64,000 nt of DNA from JAJZRJ01 sp040757055 (GTDB taxonomy: Bacteria; Desulfobacterota; Desulfobulbia; Desulfobulbales; Desulfurivibrionaceae): assembly GCA_040757055.1 (NCBI GenBank), contig JBFLXY010000001.1, forward strand, positions 310,001 to 374,000, given 5' to 3'. The position numbers and the translations under genes were made by a program. The number at the start of each line of letters is the position of its first letter. Positions within the stretch are counted from its first letter, which is position 1. The notes under the pieces were generated by a model. That model made no database searches and was not told the origin of the DNA. It saw only the letters and a program-made list of their open reading frames with translations. This document shows positions 32,169-43,122 of this stretch, piece after piece.

Positions 32169-34769
32169 TCAGTACCGCTCGAACTCCTCGTCCAGATGGC
32201 CCTTGTCCCCCAGGTCAAGGGCGTGCCCGCCGGCTCCTTTTTTCTGCTTCGGCGGCTTTGCAAGGGGCTTCTGCGCCGCGGGGGCAGCAAGCCGCGGGGC
32301 CGGCTTGCGCGGCGAGGCAGGCAGGACCGCGGTGGAACGCCCGCCTTCCTGCTCCATGCGGAAGTAAGCAATGGCATCCTGCAGCTGGGCGGCCTGGCCG
32401 GAAAGCTCCTCGGCCGTGGCGGCCATCTCCTCGGAGGCCGAGGCGTTCTGCTGGATCACCTGATCGAGCTGCTGGATGGCGTCGCTGATCTGCGCGGTGC
32501 CGGCATCCTGCTCGCGGCAGGAGGCACTGATCTCCTGGACCAGGGTGGCGGTGCGCTGGATGTCCGGCACCATCTTCTTGAGCATCTCGCCGGCGGCGTC
32601 GGCGATGGAGACGCTGCGGGTGGAAAGCCGGCTGATTTCGTTGGCCGCCGCCTGGCTGCGCTCCGCCAGCTTGCGCACCTCCGAGGCCACCACCGCAAAA
32701 CCCTTGCCGTGTTCGCCGGCCCGCGCCGCCTCGATGGCCGCATTGAGGGCCAGCAGGTTGGTCTGGCGGGCGATCTCCTCGATGATGTTGATCTTGGTGG
32801 CGATCTCCTTCATGGCGCCGACGGTCTCGACCACCGCCTTGCCGCCCTCGGCCGCGTCGGCCGCGGACTGCACTGCGATTTTCTCGGTCTGGTTGGCGTT
32901 GTCGGCATTCTGCCGGATGCTGGAGCTCATCTCCTCCATGGCCGCCGACACCGTCTCGGCACTGGCCGCCTGTTCGGTGGCGCCCTGAGACATGCCCTGG
33001 GCCGTGGAGGAAAGCTCAACGCTGCCGGCGGCCACATGCTCGGCCGCGGCCTGGGCGTCGCGGATCACCGCCTTGAGCTTCTGCACCATGTCTTGCAGGG
33101 CCTGCATCAGGGCATCCTGCTCGCTGCGTTTGTTCAGCTCCACCAGCAGGTTGCCGCCAGCGATCTCGCTTGCTGCCGCGGTGATGGTGTTGAGCGCATC
33201 GGTGAGGGTTTTGAGTGCCGAGCCGATCTCTTCAAAGACCTTTTTCACCGGTTCGGTATCGGCATCCGCCCGTTCGGTGGCGATGGTGAAGGCGGTATCG
33301 CCCTTGGCCAGCAGGTTGAGCCATTCCACCAGTTTGCGCGTTTCGGCGTTCTGGTAATCCGCCACCTTCTGCGCCACCCGGCCTGCCTTCTTGATGGCGG
33401 TCAGGTCGCTCACCACCTCGAAGGCGCCGATGATCTTGCCCTGCTCGTCGCGGAGCGGGGTGCCGCTGTAGCTGATGTCGAGATCAACCCCGGCCGCCGG
33501 ATGGGCGTCGGTTTCGCCGCTGGCATTCCGCCCGTCCCGCATTGCCCGGCCGCACGCGCATTTGTCGGTGCCGCAGTCGGTGGTCTTGAAGTGGTCGTAG
33601 CACTTGGTGCCGACGAGCTGGGTCTGGGTCTTGCCGCCCGCCTTGGCCCCCAGTTCGTTGATGTACTGGACGGTGAAATCGTTGTCGATGATCATGGCCG
33701 GGGCCGGCATGGCATCGAGCAGCCCCACCAGCCGTGAGACGGTGTTGTTGACGCCTTCGACGATCTTTTTGAAGTCGCCCTGTTGTTTGGTCCCGTCAGC
33801 GCGAATCGTCAGCTTACCCTGTTCCATGGCAGCGGAAAGTTTTTGCAACTCTCTGATCATATCCTTGATGGCATCGACCATCTTTTGCAGAGACTTGCCC
33901 ATGACATCGGCCTCGGACACGAGTTTGACCGTCACGGACAGATCACCTTGGGCAATGGCCCCGGCCACCTCGGCCGTGTTTTTGAAGTTATCCACCACCT
34001 TTTTCATCGAGGCCATCATCTCGCCGATTTCATCCTTGCGGCCGACTTCGATGGCAACATTCACGTCGCCCAACGCCATCTTGTCGTTGACCGCCACCGC
34101 CTCCTGCAAAGGCTTGGTGATCGACTTGGCAATGAAAAAAGAAAGCACCGCCCCGACCAACAGGGCAACCAGACTGATACCAACGATGACCCCGCGAGTC
34201 TTCGTCGCTTGGCTGATCATCTCCTCGTCCGAGATGATGTTCTTCTTGGCCAGGGAGTTCGCGGCCCCCAAGAGCTGCTGGACCTGCTGCAGGTTGGGCT
34301 GGGTTTCGGCAGCATACACCTGAAAAGCCTGTTTCTTGGCTTCCTGGCTGTTCACAGCGCCCTGCCCGATCTTGCGGATCTTGGCTGCCGACTCATGCAA
34401 TTTGCGGTGGGGTTCCTCAATGGAGGCCAGAGGATTCTTCAAATCGGCGAGCAATTTCTCAGCATCCTCGCGGCCCTCACCGTAATACCATTTGCCAAAG
34501 CCGCACTTGGTGTGATCAAATTCCACCTCAAGCTCACGGGATTGCTCATCCATGACGTGGCTCGCCACCTTTTGTGCCCAGTTGAGGTGATCCACCTCGC
34601 GCTGGAGCAGTTCGCCCCGGAGGTTGTTGCCGCTGGCCATCTCCTTGCCGTTGTCGACCACAAACCCAAGGCCCGCCACGGCCCAAATCGCCACCAAAAA
34701 GAGCAGCACCAGAATGCTGCCCGAACCGATCATCAATTTCCTGGCAATCCTGATATCATTCCAACGCAT
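32169..34769 (-). CDS. Methyl-accepting chemotaxis protein 5, CZB-like sensor plus PAS
   Basis: An 866-residue receptor, the largest of the set. Membrane helices lie at about 12-33 and 190-212. Between them is a CZB-like zinc-binding segment (FDHTKCGFGKWYYGEGRE). Two HAMP-like stretches follow, then a PAS domain with a Cys-rich block (CYDHFKTTDCGTDKCACGRA) that is common in such receptors and may bind a metal or cofactor. A second HAMP region and the signalling domain (QTNLLALNAAIEAARAGEHG) lead to the tail DEEFERY. ATG 34769 is preferred for its GGGAGGGAAG site. The two possible metal-binding elements suggest redox or metal sensing. Confidence 0.9.
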   Translation of the reverse strand: MRWNDIRIARKLMIGSGSILVLLFLVAIWAVAGLGFVVDNGKEMASGNNLRGELLQREVDHLNWAQKVASHVMDEQSRELEVEFDHTKCGFGKWYYGEGREDAEKLLADLKNPLASIEEPHRKLHESAAKIRKIGQGAVNSQEAKKQAFQVYAAETQPNLQQVQQLLGAANSLAKKNIISDEEMISQATKTRGVIVGISLVALLVGAVLSFFIAKSITKPLQEAVAVNDKMALGDVNVAIEVGRKDEIGEMMASMKKVVDNFKNTAEVAGAIAQGDLSVTVKLVSEADVMGKSLQKMVDAIKDMIRELQKLSAAMEQGKLTIRADGTKQQGDFKKIVEGVNNTVSRLVGLLDAMPAPAMIIDNDFTVQYINELGAKAGGKTQTQLVGTKCYDHFKTTDCGTDKCACGRAMRDGRNASGETDAHPAAGVDLDISYSGTPLRDEQGKIIGAFEVVSDLTAIKKAGRVAQKVADYQNAETRKLVEWLNLLAKGDTAFTIATERADADTEPVKKVFEEIGSALKTLTDALNTITAAASEIAGGNLLVELNKRSEQDALMQALQDMVQKLKAVIRDAQAAAEHVAAGSVELSSTAQGMSQGATEQAASAETVSAAMEEMSSSIRQNADNANQTEKIAVQSAADAAEGGKAVVETVGAMKEIATKINIIEEIARQTNLLALNAAIEAARAGEHGKGFAVVASEVRKLAERSQAAANEISRLSTRSVSIADAAGEMLKKMVPDIQRTATLVQEISASCREQDAGTAQISDAIQQLDQVIQQNASASEEMAATAEELSGQAAQLQDAIAYFRMEQEGGRSTAVLPASPRKPAPRLAAPAAQKPLAKPPKQKKGAGGHALDLGDKGHLDEEFERY

Positions 34770-35025
34770 CGCTTCCCTCCCTGGCATTATTCTGTTCCTG
34801 AACCGATCAGGTGCGCCCCCTCGTCATGTTTCAAAACCGTTTACCAAAACTCCAAACGACGAACAGCCTCGCGCTTCCTAACGGTGAACCTACGAATTTC
34901 ATGCTATCAAAAAAACAAGCGGCCGCTCAAAGGAATTTTTCATGCTACCACGCCGTGACATCGCATCAGAAGCGGGATAGGTGCGGAGATGCGCGCCCGA
35001 AACGGGAGCGGAAACAGGATGGCGC
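34770..35025. other. Gene-free gap between receptor gene 5 and birA
   Basis: 256 bases with no gene I can support. On the minus strand two similar stretches, TAGCATGAAAAATTC and TAGCATGAAATTC, stand about 40 bases apart and could be operator half-sites or remnants of a duplicated promoter. A NotI-type palindrome (AGCGGCCGCT) lies between them. Confidence 0.4.
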
Positions 35026-35931
35026 TCAGTCGAGGTAGAGAATTTCGCCGGCGTGCTCGACCACGGTGGCGTGGTCTTCGCACAATCGGAGGATCAGGCC
35101 GCCCTCCGGATCGAGCCCTTCGACCACGGCCTCGTACAAGGGATCGCGCTGCACGTCGAAGCCAAAAAGAACCTTACGGCCGATGGTGTCGCTCAGTTCG
35201 AGCCAGCGGGAGAGAATGGGATGGGGCGCCTGGGATTCTTCCACAGGGGCATGGAATGCCTCGGCCTCGGCATGGTGCAGCAGGCCGATGTTCCAGGCAA
35301 GCTTGGCCAGCAACTGGCCGGCGACCTCATCAAGGTCGAGTTGCCGGCCGAGGAGCTGGCGCAGGGAAACCGCGCTGTCGCGCAGTTCCGGCGGGAAGGC
35401 GCCGTTGTTGACATTGAGGCCGATGCCCACCAGCAGATACTCCTCGCCAAAGCGCGGGCCGCGCTCGGTCTCGATGAGCACCCCGGAGAGCTTGCGCTTG
35501 GCCACATGCACGTCGTTGACCCACTTGAGACGGGCCTCCGCCCCGAAGTGGCGCGCGGCCTCGCAGCAGGCAACCCCCACCGCCAGGGGCAGGAAGCGGG
35601 CATGTTCGGGCAGCAGGATGTTGACCAGGATGAGGGTGAGCCAGAGGCCGCCTTCCGGCGCGTGCCAGGTGCGGGCAAAACGGCCCTTGCCTGCGGTGAG
35701 TTCGCCGGCTATGAGCACGGTGCCGGAAGGGAAGGAGTGGCCCGCGTCCTCATATTGGCGGATGAGTTCACGGCCGTAGTCCATGCAGCGGCCGCGGCGG
35801 TCGAACCGCTCCATCCGGCTGCCGACCACGCCGCCGTAGCGGATGATGCGGGAGGCGATTTCCGGGGAAAAGGAGGGAACCCGCCCTGCCGCCTCGGCCT
35901 CGAAGAGGGGGCGAAGCTGGGCAGGGGTCAT
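35026..35931 (-). CDS. birA: Biotin-[acetyl-CoA-carboxylase] ligase
   Basis: A 301-residue enzyme that activates biotin as biotinyl-AMP and transfers it to a Lys of the carrier protein. The adenylate-binding region (GELTAGKGRFARTWHAPEGG), WVNDVHVAKRKLSGVLIETE and the strand GIGLNVNN are present. The N terminus lacks the DNA-binding domain of E. coli BirA, so it is not a repressor. The ligase loop usually reads GRGRxGRxW; here it is GKGRFARTW. It starts 4 bases after the carrier gene, which points to this carrier as its substrate. Confidence 0.9.
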   Translation of the reverse strand: MTPAQLRPLFEAEAAGRVPSFSPEIASRIIRYGGVVGSRMERFDRRGRCMDYGRELIRQYEDAGHSFPSGTVLIAGELTAGKGRFARTWHAPEGGLWLTLILVNILLPEHARFLPLAVGVACCEAARHFGAEARLKWVNDVHVAKRKLSGVLIETERGPRFGEEYLLVGIGLNVNNGAFPPELRDSAVSLRQLLGRQLDLDEVAGQLLAKLAWNIGLLHHAEAEAFHAPVEESQAPHPILSRWLELSDTIGRKVLFGFDVQRDPLYEAVVEGLDPEGGLILRLCEDHATVVEHAGEILYLD

Positions 35932-35935
35932 GGAC

Positions 35936-36586
35936 TTATTCCCACTCCGCCTTGACGCGGGTGATGATCTTCTGGATGTAGGCGAGCTTTTCCTCGGGGC
36001 AGATGCCAATGAGCGGCTCGCCCTGATCGACGCTGACGCCGGGCTTGAAATAGACCGAATGGATGATGCCCGGCTCGCCCTGGTAGTAGACCGGGGTGTC
36101 GCGCTTCATCAGGCTCATGGTGAGGATCTCGTCGCCGGGCCGGATCGCCACCTCGCGCTGGCCGTACTTGTCGATCTTGGCCTGGAGATCGAGCGAAAAG
36201 AAGTACTTGGCCTTTTCCGGGGCCACGAACGGCGTGAGCACCCGGCGCAGGATCGATTCGATGATCTCCCGCTTCTTGAGCGGGTGCTTGATGGTCATGA
36301 TCTTCTCGCCCGCCTCGACGAACTCCCCTTCGAGTTCCGCGCGCACCGAGGCGATCTCGCCGTTGGTGGTGCAGGTGATCTTCTTGGGGTTGCGCTCCCG
36401 CTCCAGTTCGTAGAGGAGGGTGCCGGCGACGTGGTGCCACTTGCCGCCCGGCCCCTCCACCGCTCCGCCTTCGCGCACCTTGAAGCGCAGGCGGCCGGTG
36501 TGCATGGTGCAGACATCCACGTAATCGTAAGGATCGGAACGGTACTGACTGAGCACCGCGTCGAAATCGATATCCGGCTCCATCAT
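35936..36586 (-). CDS. Biotin-carboxyl-carrier-like protein with divergent biotinyl motif
   Basis: A 216-residue protein between the carboxyltransferase and birA. Its C-terminal 80 residues look like a biotinyl/lipoyl hairpin: RPGDEILTMSLMKRDTPVYY then GIIHSVYFKPGVSVDQGEPL. In this alignment the Lys of SLMKR stands where EAMKM has the biotin Lys. A second lipoyl-like half (GEFVEAGEKIMTIKHPLKKR) lies near residues 90-110. No normal AMKM is present. Context makes it the carrier of an acetyl-CoA carboxylase-type complex; the exact modified Lys is a guess. Confidence 0.7.
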   Translation of the reverse strand: MMEPDIDFDAVLSQYRSDPYDYVDVCTMHTGRLRFKVREGGAVEGPGGKWHHVAGTLLYELERERNPKKITCTTNGEIASVRAELEGEFVEAGEKIMTIKHPLKKREIIESILRRVLTPFVAPEKAKYFFSLDLQAKIDKYGQREVAIRPGDEILTMSLMKRDTPVYYQGEPGIIHSVYFKPGVSVDQGEPLIGICPEEKLAYIQKIITRVKAEWE

Positions 36587-36601
36587 CGCTCGGCCTCGCG
36601 C

Positions 36602-38857
36602 TTAACGGTAGTAGAGATTGCCGCCGCCCATGGTCATCAGCGACTTGTGCAGGTTGCGCCGGAACTCGCGGCGGTCCCAGATGCCTTGGATATGGCCGCG
36701 TTTCAGGGCGCTCCTGGCATTGTGGTAGTCGGGCGGCACGTCCTCGCCGGTGGTCTCGCGGATCACCCGCGGGCCGGCAAAGCCGATGCGGCTTGAGCGG
36801 ATGGCGAACTGGTAGGGCGAACAGCCGAGGAAGCTCGCCACCGGACCGGCGTAGGAGTTGTTGTCGTAGACCACGATGTAGAGGCCGCCGGAATCGATGT
36901 ATTCGCGCACCGCCAGGGTGCACTTGGGCATCTGCACCACGCCCAGGGTGCCTTCGTGGATGCGGATGCCGCCGGTGGTGTGCACGTACGAAAGCAAGGG
37001 TCGCCGCTTCAGCTTGGCCAACTCGCAGGCCCGGGCGAACTTCTCGCCCTCGGCCGAGCCCACGGTGCCGTTGCGGAAATCGCTGTAGAGCATGGCCACC
37101 ACGATATCCACCCCCATCACCTTGGCGTCGAAGGTGACCATGGCGCATTTGCGGCCTGTCTTGGCCGCCGCCGCCTTGACCTTCTTGTCCAGGCCCGGGA
37201 AGCCCAGCGGGTTGCCCGAGGCGATTTCGCTGTTGAACTCGCGGATGGAACCCGGGTCGAAGAGATGGCGCAGGTACCACTCGTACTCCAGCGGGAAATG
37301 GTGGCCGCAGTTCTCGCAGACCCCGCAGAATTCGCCGTAGAGATCGGGCACCCAGAGGTCGCGGCAGCCGCTCTTTTCGGCGTTGGGGCAGGTGATGGTG
37401 CGGTCCTCGTTGGCCAGCGGGCTGGTGTAGATCTCGCCGAACTCCACCGTCTCCTCGATGCCGGGCAGAAAGCCGCCGATGCGGGTCGGCCTGGCGCCGG
37501 GCTTGCGGACGATGAAGTCGTAGGCCGAGGTGAAGGGGGCGGAGACCTGCTTGATCAGCATGGAGCCTTCGCCGGAAACGTCCTGGATCACCTTGCGCAC
37601 CTGCTTGTGCTGGGTTTTCAGCACGTCGTAGCGGAAGGAGTAGTAGAGCTTGGCCAGGTTCTTCTTGGCCCGCTGGCACCAGATCGTACAGGCCGAGCCC
37701 TTCTCGCTGTAGCCCTGCTGCGCCATGGTCCGGTATTTTCTGGAGCGCAGGGCCAGCAGCCGCTTCACCTCATCGCTGTCGAGTTCCCAGGTGATGTCGA
37801 TGTGCGGCTCCTCGGCAGGGTTTTCCTCCGCCTTCTGCACCTTCAGCTCGTAGGCCCGGAAGGCGCGCAGGCTCTTGGTCTTCAAGACCACCTCGTCGGT
37901 GGCCCGGATCACCTCTTCCTTGATGTCGCGGAAAAAGGCGAAGTCGTCGCGCCGGGCGCCCAGCAGCGGCTCCTGGATGATGCGGTCGATGGTGCCGAGC
38001 TTGAGGTTCTCCGCCGCGGTGATGTGCAGCCTGGTGGCGCACTCCTCGATGAGTTCCTTGGGCACCTTCTCCCCCTCGCGGATCTTGCCCTCGATGGCCG
38101 CCGCGCCCTCGGGCGAGATCACCGAGTAGTAGCCGTGGGAGAACATCAGGCGGATGTCGCCCATGCCCACCGCCTCGGCCCCGCCACTGCCGCCCTCGGA
38201 GGTGATGGCGATGAGCGGCACCTTGAGCTTGGCCATGACGTAAAGATTGCGGGCGATCTGCTGGGCGGCGCCGGGATAATCCTCCACCGGAAAGGCGCCG
38301 GGGGTGAAGACGAAAAAGTGGATGGGAATGGACTCGGTCTCGGCGACCCGCATGTACCGGAGGGCCTTCTCGTTGCCCCACGGCTTGGTGCTGCCGCCGT
38401 TGCGGTACTCCTCGCCGTGCCCCTTCTCGTGGCCGATCACCATCACCTGCTGGCTCACGAGCTTGTTCTTCACCCGGCGGGAGATGCTGGCGCGGGCGGC
38501 GACGATGGCGGGGTCGATGTTGGCGTCTTCCTCGCCGCCGAGTTCGGTGTAATCCTCGTAGACGTTTTCCAGGATGTCCTTGAGCGAGAAGCGGAGGGGA
38601 CTGCGGACGATGCGCACCCGCTCCATGGGAGTAAGGGTCTCCTCGCACCGGGTTTCGAGAAAGCGCAGCGAGTCCTCGAATTCCTTGATCTCGCCCAGCA
38701 GTGCCTCGTGGGAAAGGTCGTAGAAGGCGCCGCGCAGCCGGGCGAACTTCTCGCGCAGGCCGGGCAGATTGCCCCAGTCGGTGCCCTCCTTGATCTGGCC
38801 GAGGTAGTTGATGCGCTCTTCGAGCTTGAGCAATCGTTTGCGGAGGTCTTCACTCAT
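36602..38857 (-). CDS. Fused acetyl-CoA carboxylase carboxyltransferase (alpha-beta)
   Basis: A 751-residue protein joining both carboxyltransferase subunits in one chain. Residues 1-330 are AccA-like (QQVMVIGHEKGHGEEYRNGG, ITSEGGSGGAEAVGMGDIRL, YYSVISPEGAAAI). From about 480 it is AccD-like, with a Cys zinc-ribbon (CPNAEKSGC and CGVCENCG) and the oxyanion blocks TTGGIRIHEGTLG and YIVVYDNNSYAGPVASFLGC. It transfers the carboxyl from carboxybiotin to acetyl-CoA, or to a related acyl-CoA, making malonyl-CoA for lipid synthesis. The alpha-first order is the reverse of the beta-alpha order of many fused enzymes. It lies 18 bases after accC and 15 before the carrier. Confidence 0.85.
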   Translation of the reverse strand: MSEDLRKRLLKLEERINYLGQIKEGTDWGNLPGLREKFARLRGAFYDLSHEALLGEIKEFEDSLRFLETRCEETLTPMERVRIVRSPLRFSLKDILENVYEDYTELGGEEDANIDPAIVAARASISRRVKNKLVSQQVMVIGHEKGHGEEYRNGGSTKPWGNEKALRYMRVAETESIPIHFFVFTPGAFPVEDYPGAAQQIARNLYVMAKLKVPLIAITSEGGSGGAEAVGMGDIRLMFSHGYYSVISPEGAAAIEGKIREGEKVPKELIEECATRLHITAAENLKLGTIDRIIQEPLLGARRDDFAFFRDIKEEVIRATDEVVLKTKSLRAFRAYELKVQKAEENPAEEPHIDITWELDSDEVKRLLALRSRKYRTMAQQGYSEKGSACTIWCQRAKKNLAKLYYSFRYDVLKTQHKQVRKVIQDVSGEGSMLIKQVSAPFTSAYDFIVRKPGARPTRIGGFLPGIEETVEFGEIYTSPLANEDRTITCPNAEKSGCRDLWVPDLYGEFCGVCENCGHHFPLEYEWYLRHLFDPGSIREFNSEIASGNPLGFPGLDKKVKAAAAKTGRKCAMVTFDAKVMGVDIVVAMLYSDFRNGTVGSAEGEKFARACELAKLKRRPLLSYVHTTGGIRIHEGTLGVVQMPKCTLAVREYIDSGGLYIVVYDNNSYAGPVASFLGCSPYQFAIRSSRIGFAGPRVIRETTGEDVPPDYHNARSALKRGHIQGIWDRREFRRNLHKSLMTMGGGNLYYR

Positions 38858-38875
38858 ACAGGAGACACCTTGCCT

Positions 38876-40282
38876 TTAAAAGGTGAGCAGCCGGTCCATG
38901 TTGTCGGCGAGGTACTGGAGATTGGTGTTGATCGGGGCGCCGTTGGCGGTGGTGCCTTCGATCACCGTCTCGGAGAGGAATTTGCGGGCCCGTTCCTTGG
39001 CCTCGGCCATGGAGTCGCCCCAGACCAGGGCCAGGGCCAGATTGGGGTCGTACTCGCTGGGGATGGTGTAGGGCCGGTCGCGCGGCACGTGGGTGTACAC
39101 CGCGGACCAGTCGTGGCCGGGATGGCTGAATCGGGAGATGGTGCCGATCCAGGGCGCAAAGCCGCGGTACGGATCCTCGGCCACGATGCGCAGCTCGATG
39201 CTGGCGCCGCGGAACTCGATGTCGTTCTGGGTGAAGCCCATGCGGTCCCCCAGGCCGAGGCGGATCTGCTCGCGGATCAGGTTGGGGTGCTGGCCGTTCA
39301 GGTAGCTGATGCGGGCCGAGACATCGTTCTCCACCTGGATGCGGGTGTTGACCTCCAGCAGGTAGGGCCGGCCATCCCGCGTCACGATCCACTCCCAGGT
39401 GCCGACGTTGTCGTAGCGCACGTGGGCGGCAAGCTTCAGCGAGTAATCCACCACCTTGTCCAGGGTGTCCCTGGCGTGGAACTCGTAAGGAAAACAGGAA
39501 TTGTCGAAACCCGGTGCCGCCTCCAGCCGCTTCTGGCGGCCGGTGCTCTGGATGGTGCAGTTGCGGGTGCCGAAGTGGACCCGCTCGCCGTGACGGCTGC
39601 AGACGAGCTGCACTTCCAGGTGGTTGAAGTCGCGGATGCGCTGCTCGATGAGCACCCCGGGGTCGCCGAACTGGCGCTTGGCGTAGTTCTGAATCTGGCG
39701 GTAGACCCGGCGGAAATGCTCGATCTCAGAGACCTCTTCGATGCCCATGCCGCCGCCGCCGGCCGCCGCCTTGACCAGCACCGAGGGGTGCTCGATGCCC
39801 TGCTCGTTCTGCTCCTCGAGCAGCAGGCTGGCGATGTCCTCGGCCTCCATCTCGTTGTAGATCGGGCCGTCGGTGCCGGGAATGGTGGGGATGCCGAGGC
39901 GGTTGGCGACCTTTTTCGTGTTGATCTTGTCGCCCAGGTCCTTGATCACCTCCCACTTGGGGCCGATGAAGGTAAGGGGCCGGTTGCGGATGGTGGCGCG
40001 CCGGGCAAAGCGGTAATCCTCGGAAAAGAAGCCGTAGCCGGGATGGATGGCGGTGCACTCGGTATGGTCGGCCACGGCCAGCACGTCGTTGGGATCGGTG
40101 TAGCTCGACACCCGCCAGGCGCGCTTGATGTTGCTCCGGCTGTCGAGGTTGCGGCGGACATGCTCCGATCCCTCGTCCGCCGCGGTGTAAATCACCACAT
40201 AATCAAGGCCGAGTTCCTTGCAGGCGTTCATGATGCGCAAGGCGATCTCGCCACGGTTTGCAATCAGGACACGTTCTTTCAA
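38876..40282 (-). CDS. accC: Biotin carboxylase
   Basis: A 468-residue ATP-grasp enzyme that carboxylates carrier-bound biotin using bicarbonate and ATP. It has the N-terminal signature KERVLIANRGEIALRIMNAC, the Gly-rich ATP loop KAAAGGGGMGIEEV and the substrate block GTWEWIVTRDGRPYLLEVN followed by TRIQVENDVSARIS. The sequence is less like housekeeping AccC than usual (for instance FRRVYRQIQNYAKRQFGDPG), which fits a distinct complex made with the fused carboxyltransferase. It heads the four-gene acc-birA operon. Confidence 0.9.
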   Translation of the reverse strand: MKERVLIANRGEIALRIMNACKELGLDYVVIYTAADEGSEHVRRNLDSRSNIKRAWRVSSYTDPNDVLAVADHTECTAIHPGYGFFSEDYRFARRATIRNRPLTFIGPKWEVIKDLGDKINTKKVANRLGIPTIPGTDGPIYNEMEAEDIASLLLEEQNEQGIEHPSVLVKAAAGGGGMGIEEVSEIEHFRRVYRQIQNYAKRQFGDPGVLIEQRIRDFNHLEVQLVCSRHGERVHFGTRNCTIQSTGRQKRLEAAPGFDNSCFPYEFHARDTLDKVVDYSLKLAAHVRYDNVGTWEWIVTRDGRPYLLEVNTRIQVENDVSARISYLNGQHPNLIREQIRLGLGDRMGFTQNDIEFRGASIELRIVAEDPYRGFAPWIGTISRFSHPGHDWSAVYTHVPRDRPYTIPSEYDPNLALALVWGDSMAEAKERARKFLSETVIEGTTANGAPINTNLQYLADNMDRLLTF

Positions 40283-40663
40283 ACCAACCCTCGGGCGTGT
40301 TGTTTGCCGGGGTCTCCCCGGTCGTGCTTGGCGTCGTCGTCACCAGAGAAATTGCCCGCAGTGGCGGCCTTTTCCTCTGTGTCCTTGTACTCGGTTTCCG
40401 GGTAAATGAAAAGATGAAATCGCGGATGCGGCTGCCGGCCTGAACCCTGCCAGCGCCTGCTCATGAGCACCATAACGTCTATGGCTGTTTCTGATCCCCG
40501 GGCGGCTGACCACCCGATTGTATCCCCCTTGGCAAATCGTGGCCCTTATACCCGCTTTCCGGCAGGACGTCAATTTTTTTTCTGGACAAAGCGCCGCCAG
40601 CATCGTATCCATGAGGTGATCCGCAACCAAGCCCAGCACGGAACAATCGACGCCACCCCCTCC
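40283..40663. other. Divergent gap between accC and corC
   Basis: 381 bases without a supported gene. It must hold the promoters of both flanking operons. On the plus strand a T-run (TTTTTTTT near 40570) is followed by TGGACA, 17 bases and TATCCA, a possible weak promoter for corC. An in-frame extension of corC to 40463 exists but has no family similarity, so I treat it as non-coding. Confidence 0.5.
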
Positions 40664-41515
40664 ATGAACACCGAAATCCATCCCGCCGCTGCGCCGGAAT
40701 CCCTGTGGAAACGCCTGCTGTCCCGGCTTCTCCCCTTCCGGCAGCCGGAAAGCGCCGAGGCCATCGGCCAGGAAATCCAGGAAATCCTGGAAGAGGGTGA
40801 AGAGCAGGGGCTGATCTCGCCGGAAGAGGGCAAGATGATCGCCAGCATCCTGGAATTCAAGGATACGCTGGCCCACGAGATCATGACCCCTCGCTCCGAC
40901 ATGGTGATGGCCGAGGCCAGGACCCCGGTGCCGGAACTCATCCGCCTGATCATCGACCGTGGCTACAGCCGCATCCCGGTCTATACCGAGACACCGGAGC
41001 AGATGGTGGGCATCCTCCACGCCAAGGACCTGCTGCCCTCCTGCCTGGACGGGGCCAGGACCGCCACCGCCGGCGAACTGGCCAGGACCGCCTGGTTTGT
41101 CCAGGAAAACCGCAAGATCGTCGAGCTGCTCAAGTTCTTCCAGACCCAGAAGATCCACATGGCCATCGTCACCGACGAATTCGGCGCAGTGCGCGGGCTC
41201 ATCACCCTGGAAGACGTGGTGGAGGAAATCGTCGGCGAGATCGGCGACGAATACGACAAGAGCATCGTCCGCTGGAAGGTGGTGGACGACCACACGGTAC
41301 TCACCGACGCCAAGGTGGACCTGGAAGAGGTGGAGCGCTTCTTCCGCATCACCTTTCCCGAGGGCCCCTACGGGTCGGTGGGCGGCCTCATCCTTCGCCA
41401 TCTCGACCGGGTACCCACTGCCGGCACCAGCATGATGATCAACGGCCTGGTATTCGAGGTGGTGGCTGCGGACAAACGGCGCATCATCACCGTCAAGATC
41501 CAGAAGAAGCGCTGA
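40664..41515 (+). CDS. corC: CorC/HlyC-family CBS-domain protein
   Basis: A 283-residue cytoplasmic protein. Residues 60-185 are a CBS pair (AHEIMTPRSDMVMAEARTPV and QKIHMAIVTDEFGAVRGLIT), and the C-terminal 85 residues are a CorC_HlyC transporter-associated domain (VLTDAKVDLEEVERFFRIT). Such proteins are linked to Mg/Co efflux and envelope upkeep. The gene order corC-lnt next to phoH and ybeY is conserved in many Gram-negatives. ATG 40664 is where family similarity begins. The lnt start follows two bases after the stop. Confidence 0.88.
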   Translation: MNTEIHPAAAPESLWKRLLSRLLPFRQPESAEAIGQEIQEILEEGEEQGLISPEEGKMIASILEFKDTLAHEIMTPRSDMVMAEARTPVPELIRLIIDRGYSRIPVYTETPEQMVGILHAKDLLPSCLDGARTATAGELARTAWFVQENRKIVELLKFFQTQKIHMAIVTDEFGAVRGLITLEDVVEEIVGEIGDEYDKSIVRWKVVDDHTVLTDAKVDLEEVERFFRITFPEGPYGSVGGLILRHLDRVPTAGTSMMINGLVFEVVAADKRRIITVKIQKKR

Positions 41516-41517
41516 CC

Positions 41518-43118
<1,601 letters not shown>

Positions 43119-43122
<4 letters not shown>

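Noticed and set aside
36956..40405. Very long plus-strand open frame (over 1100 codons) opposite the acc genes
   Set aside because: It is the antisense shadow of GC-rich coding DNA; the minus-strand genes have clear domains and the opposite frame has none. The same holds for long shadows opposite gltX/glnS, cheA and the receptors.
40463..40663. N-terminal extension of corC by 67 codons
   Set aside because: Not similar to the family, low-complexity and without a ribosome binding site; ATG 40664 fits the family start.
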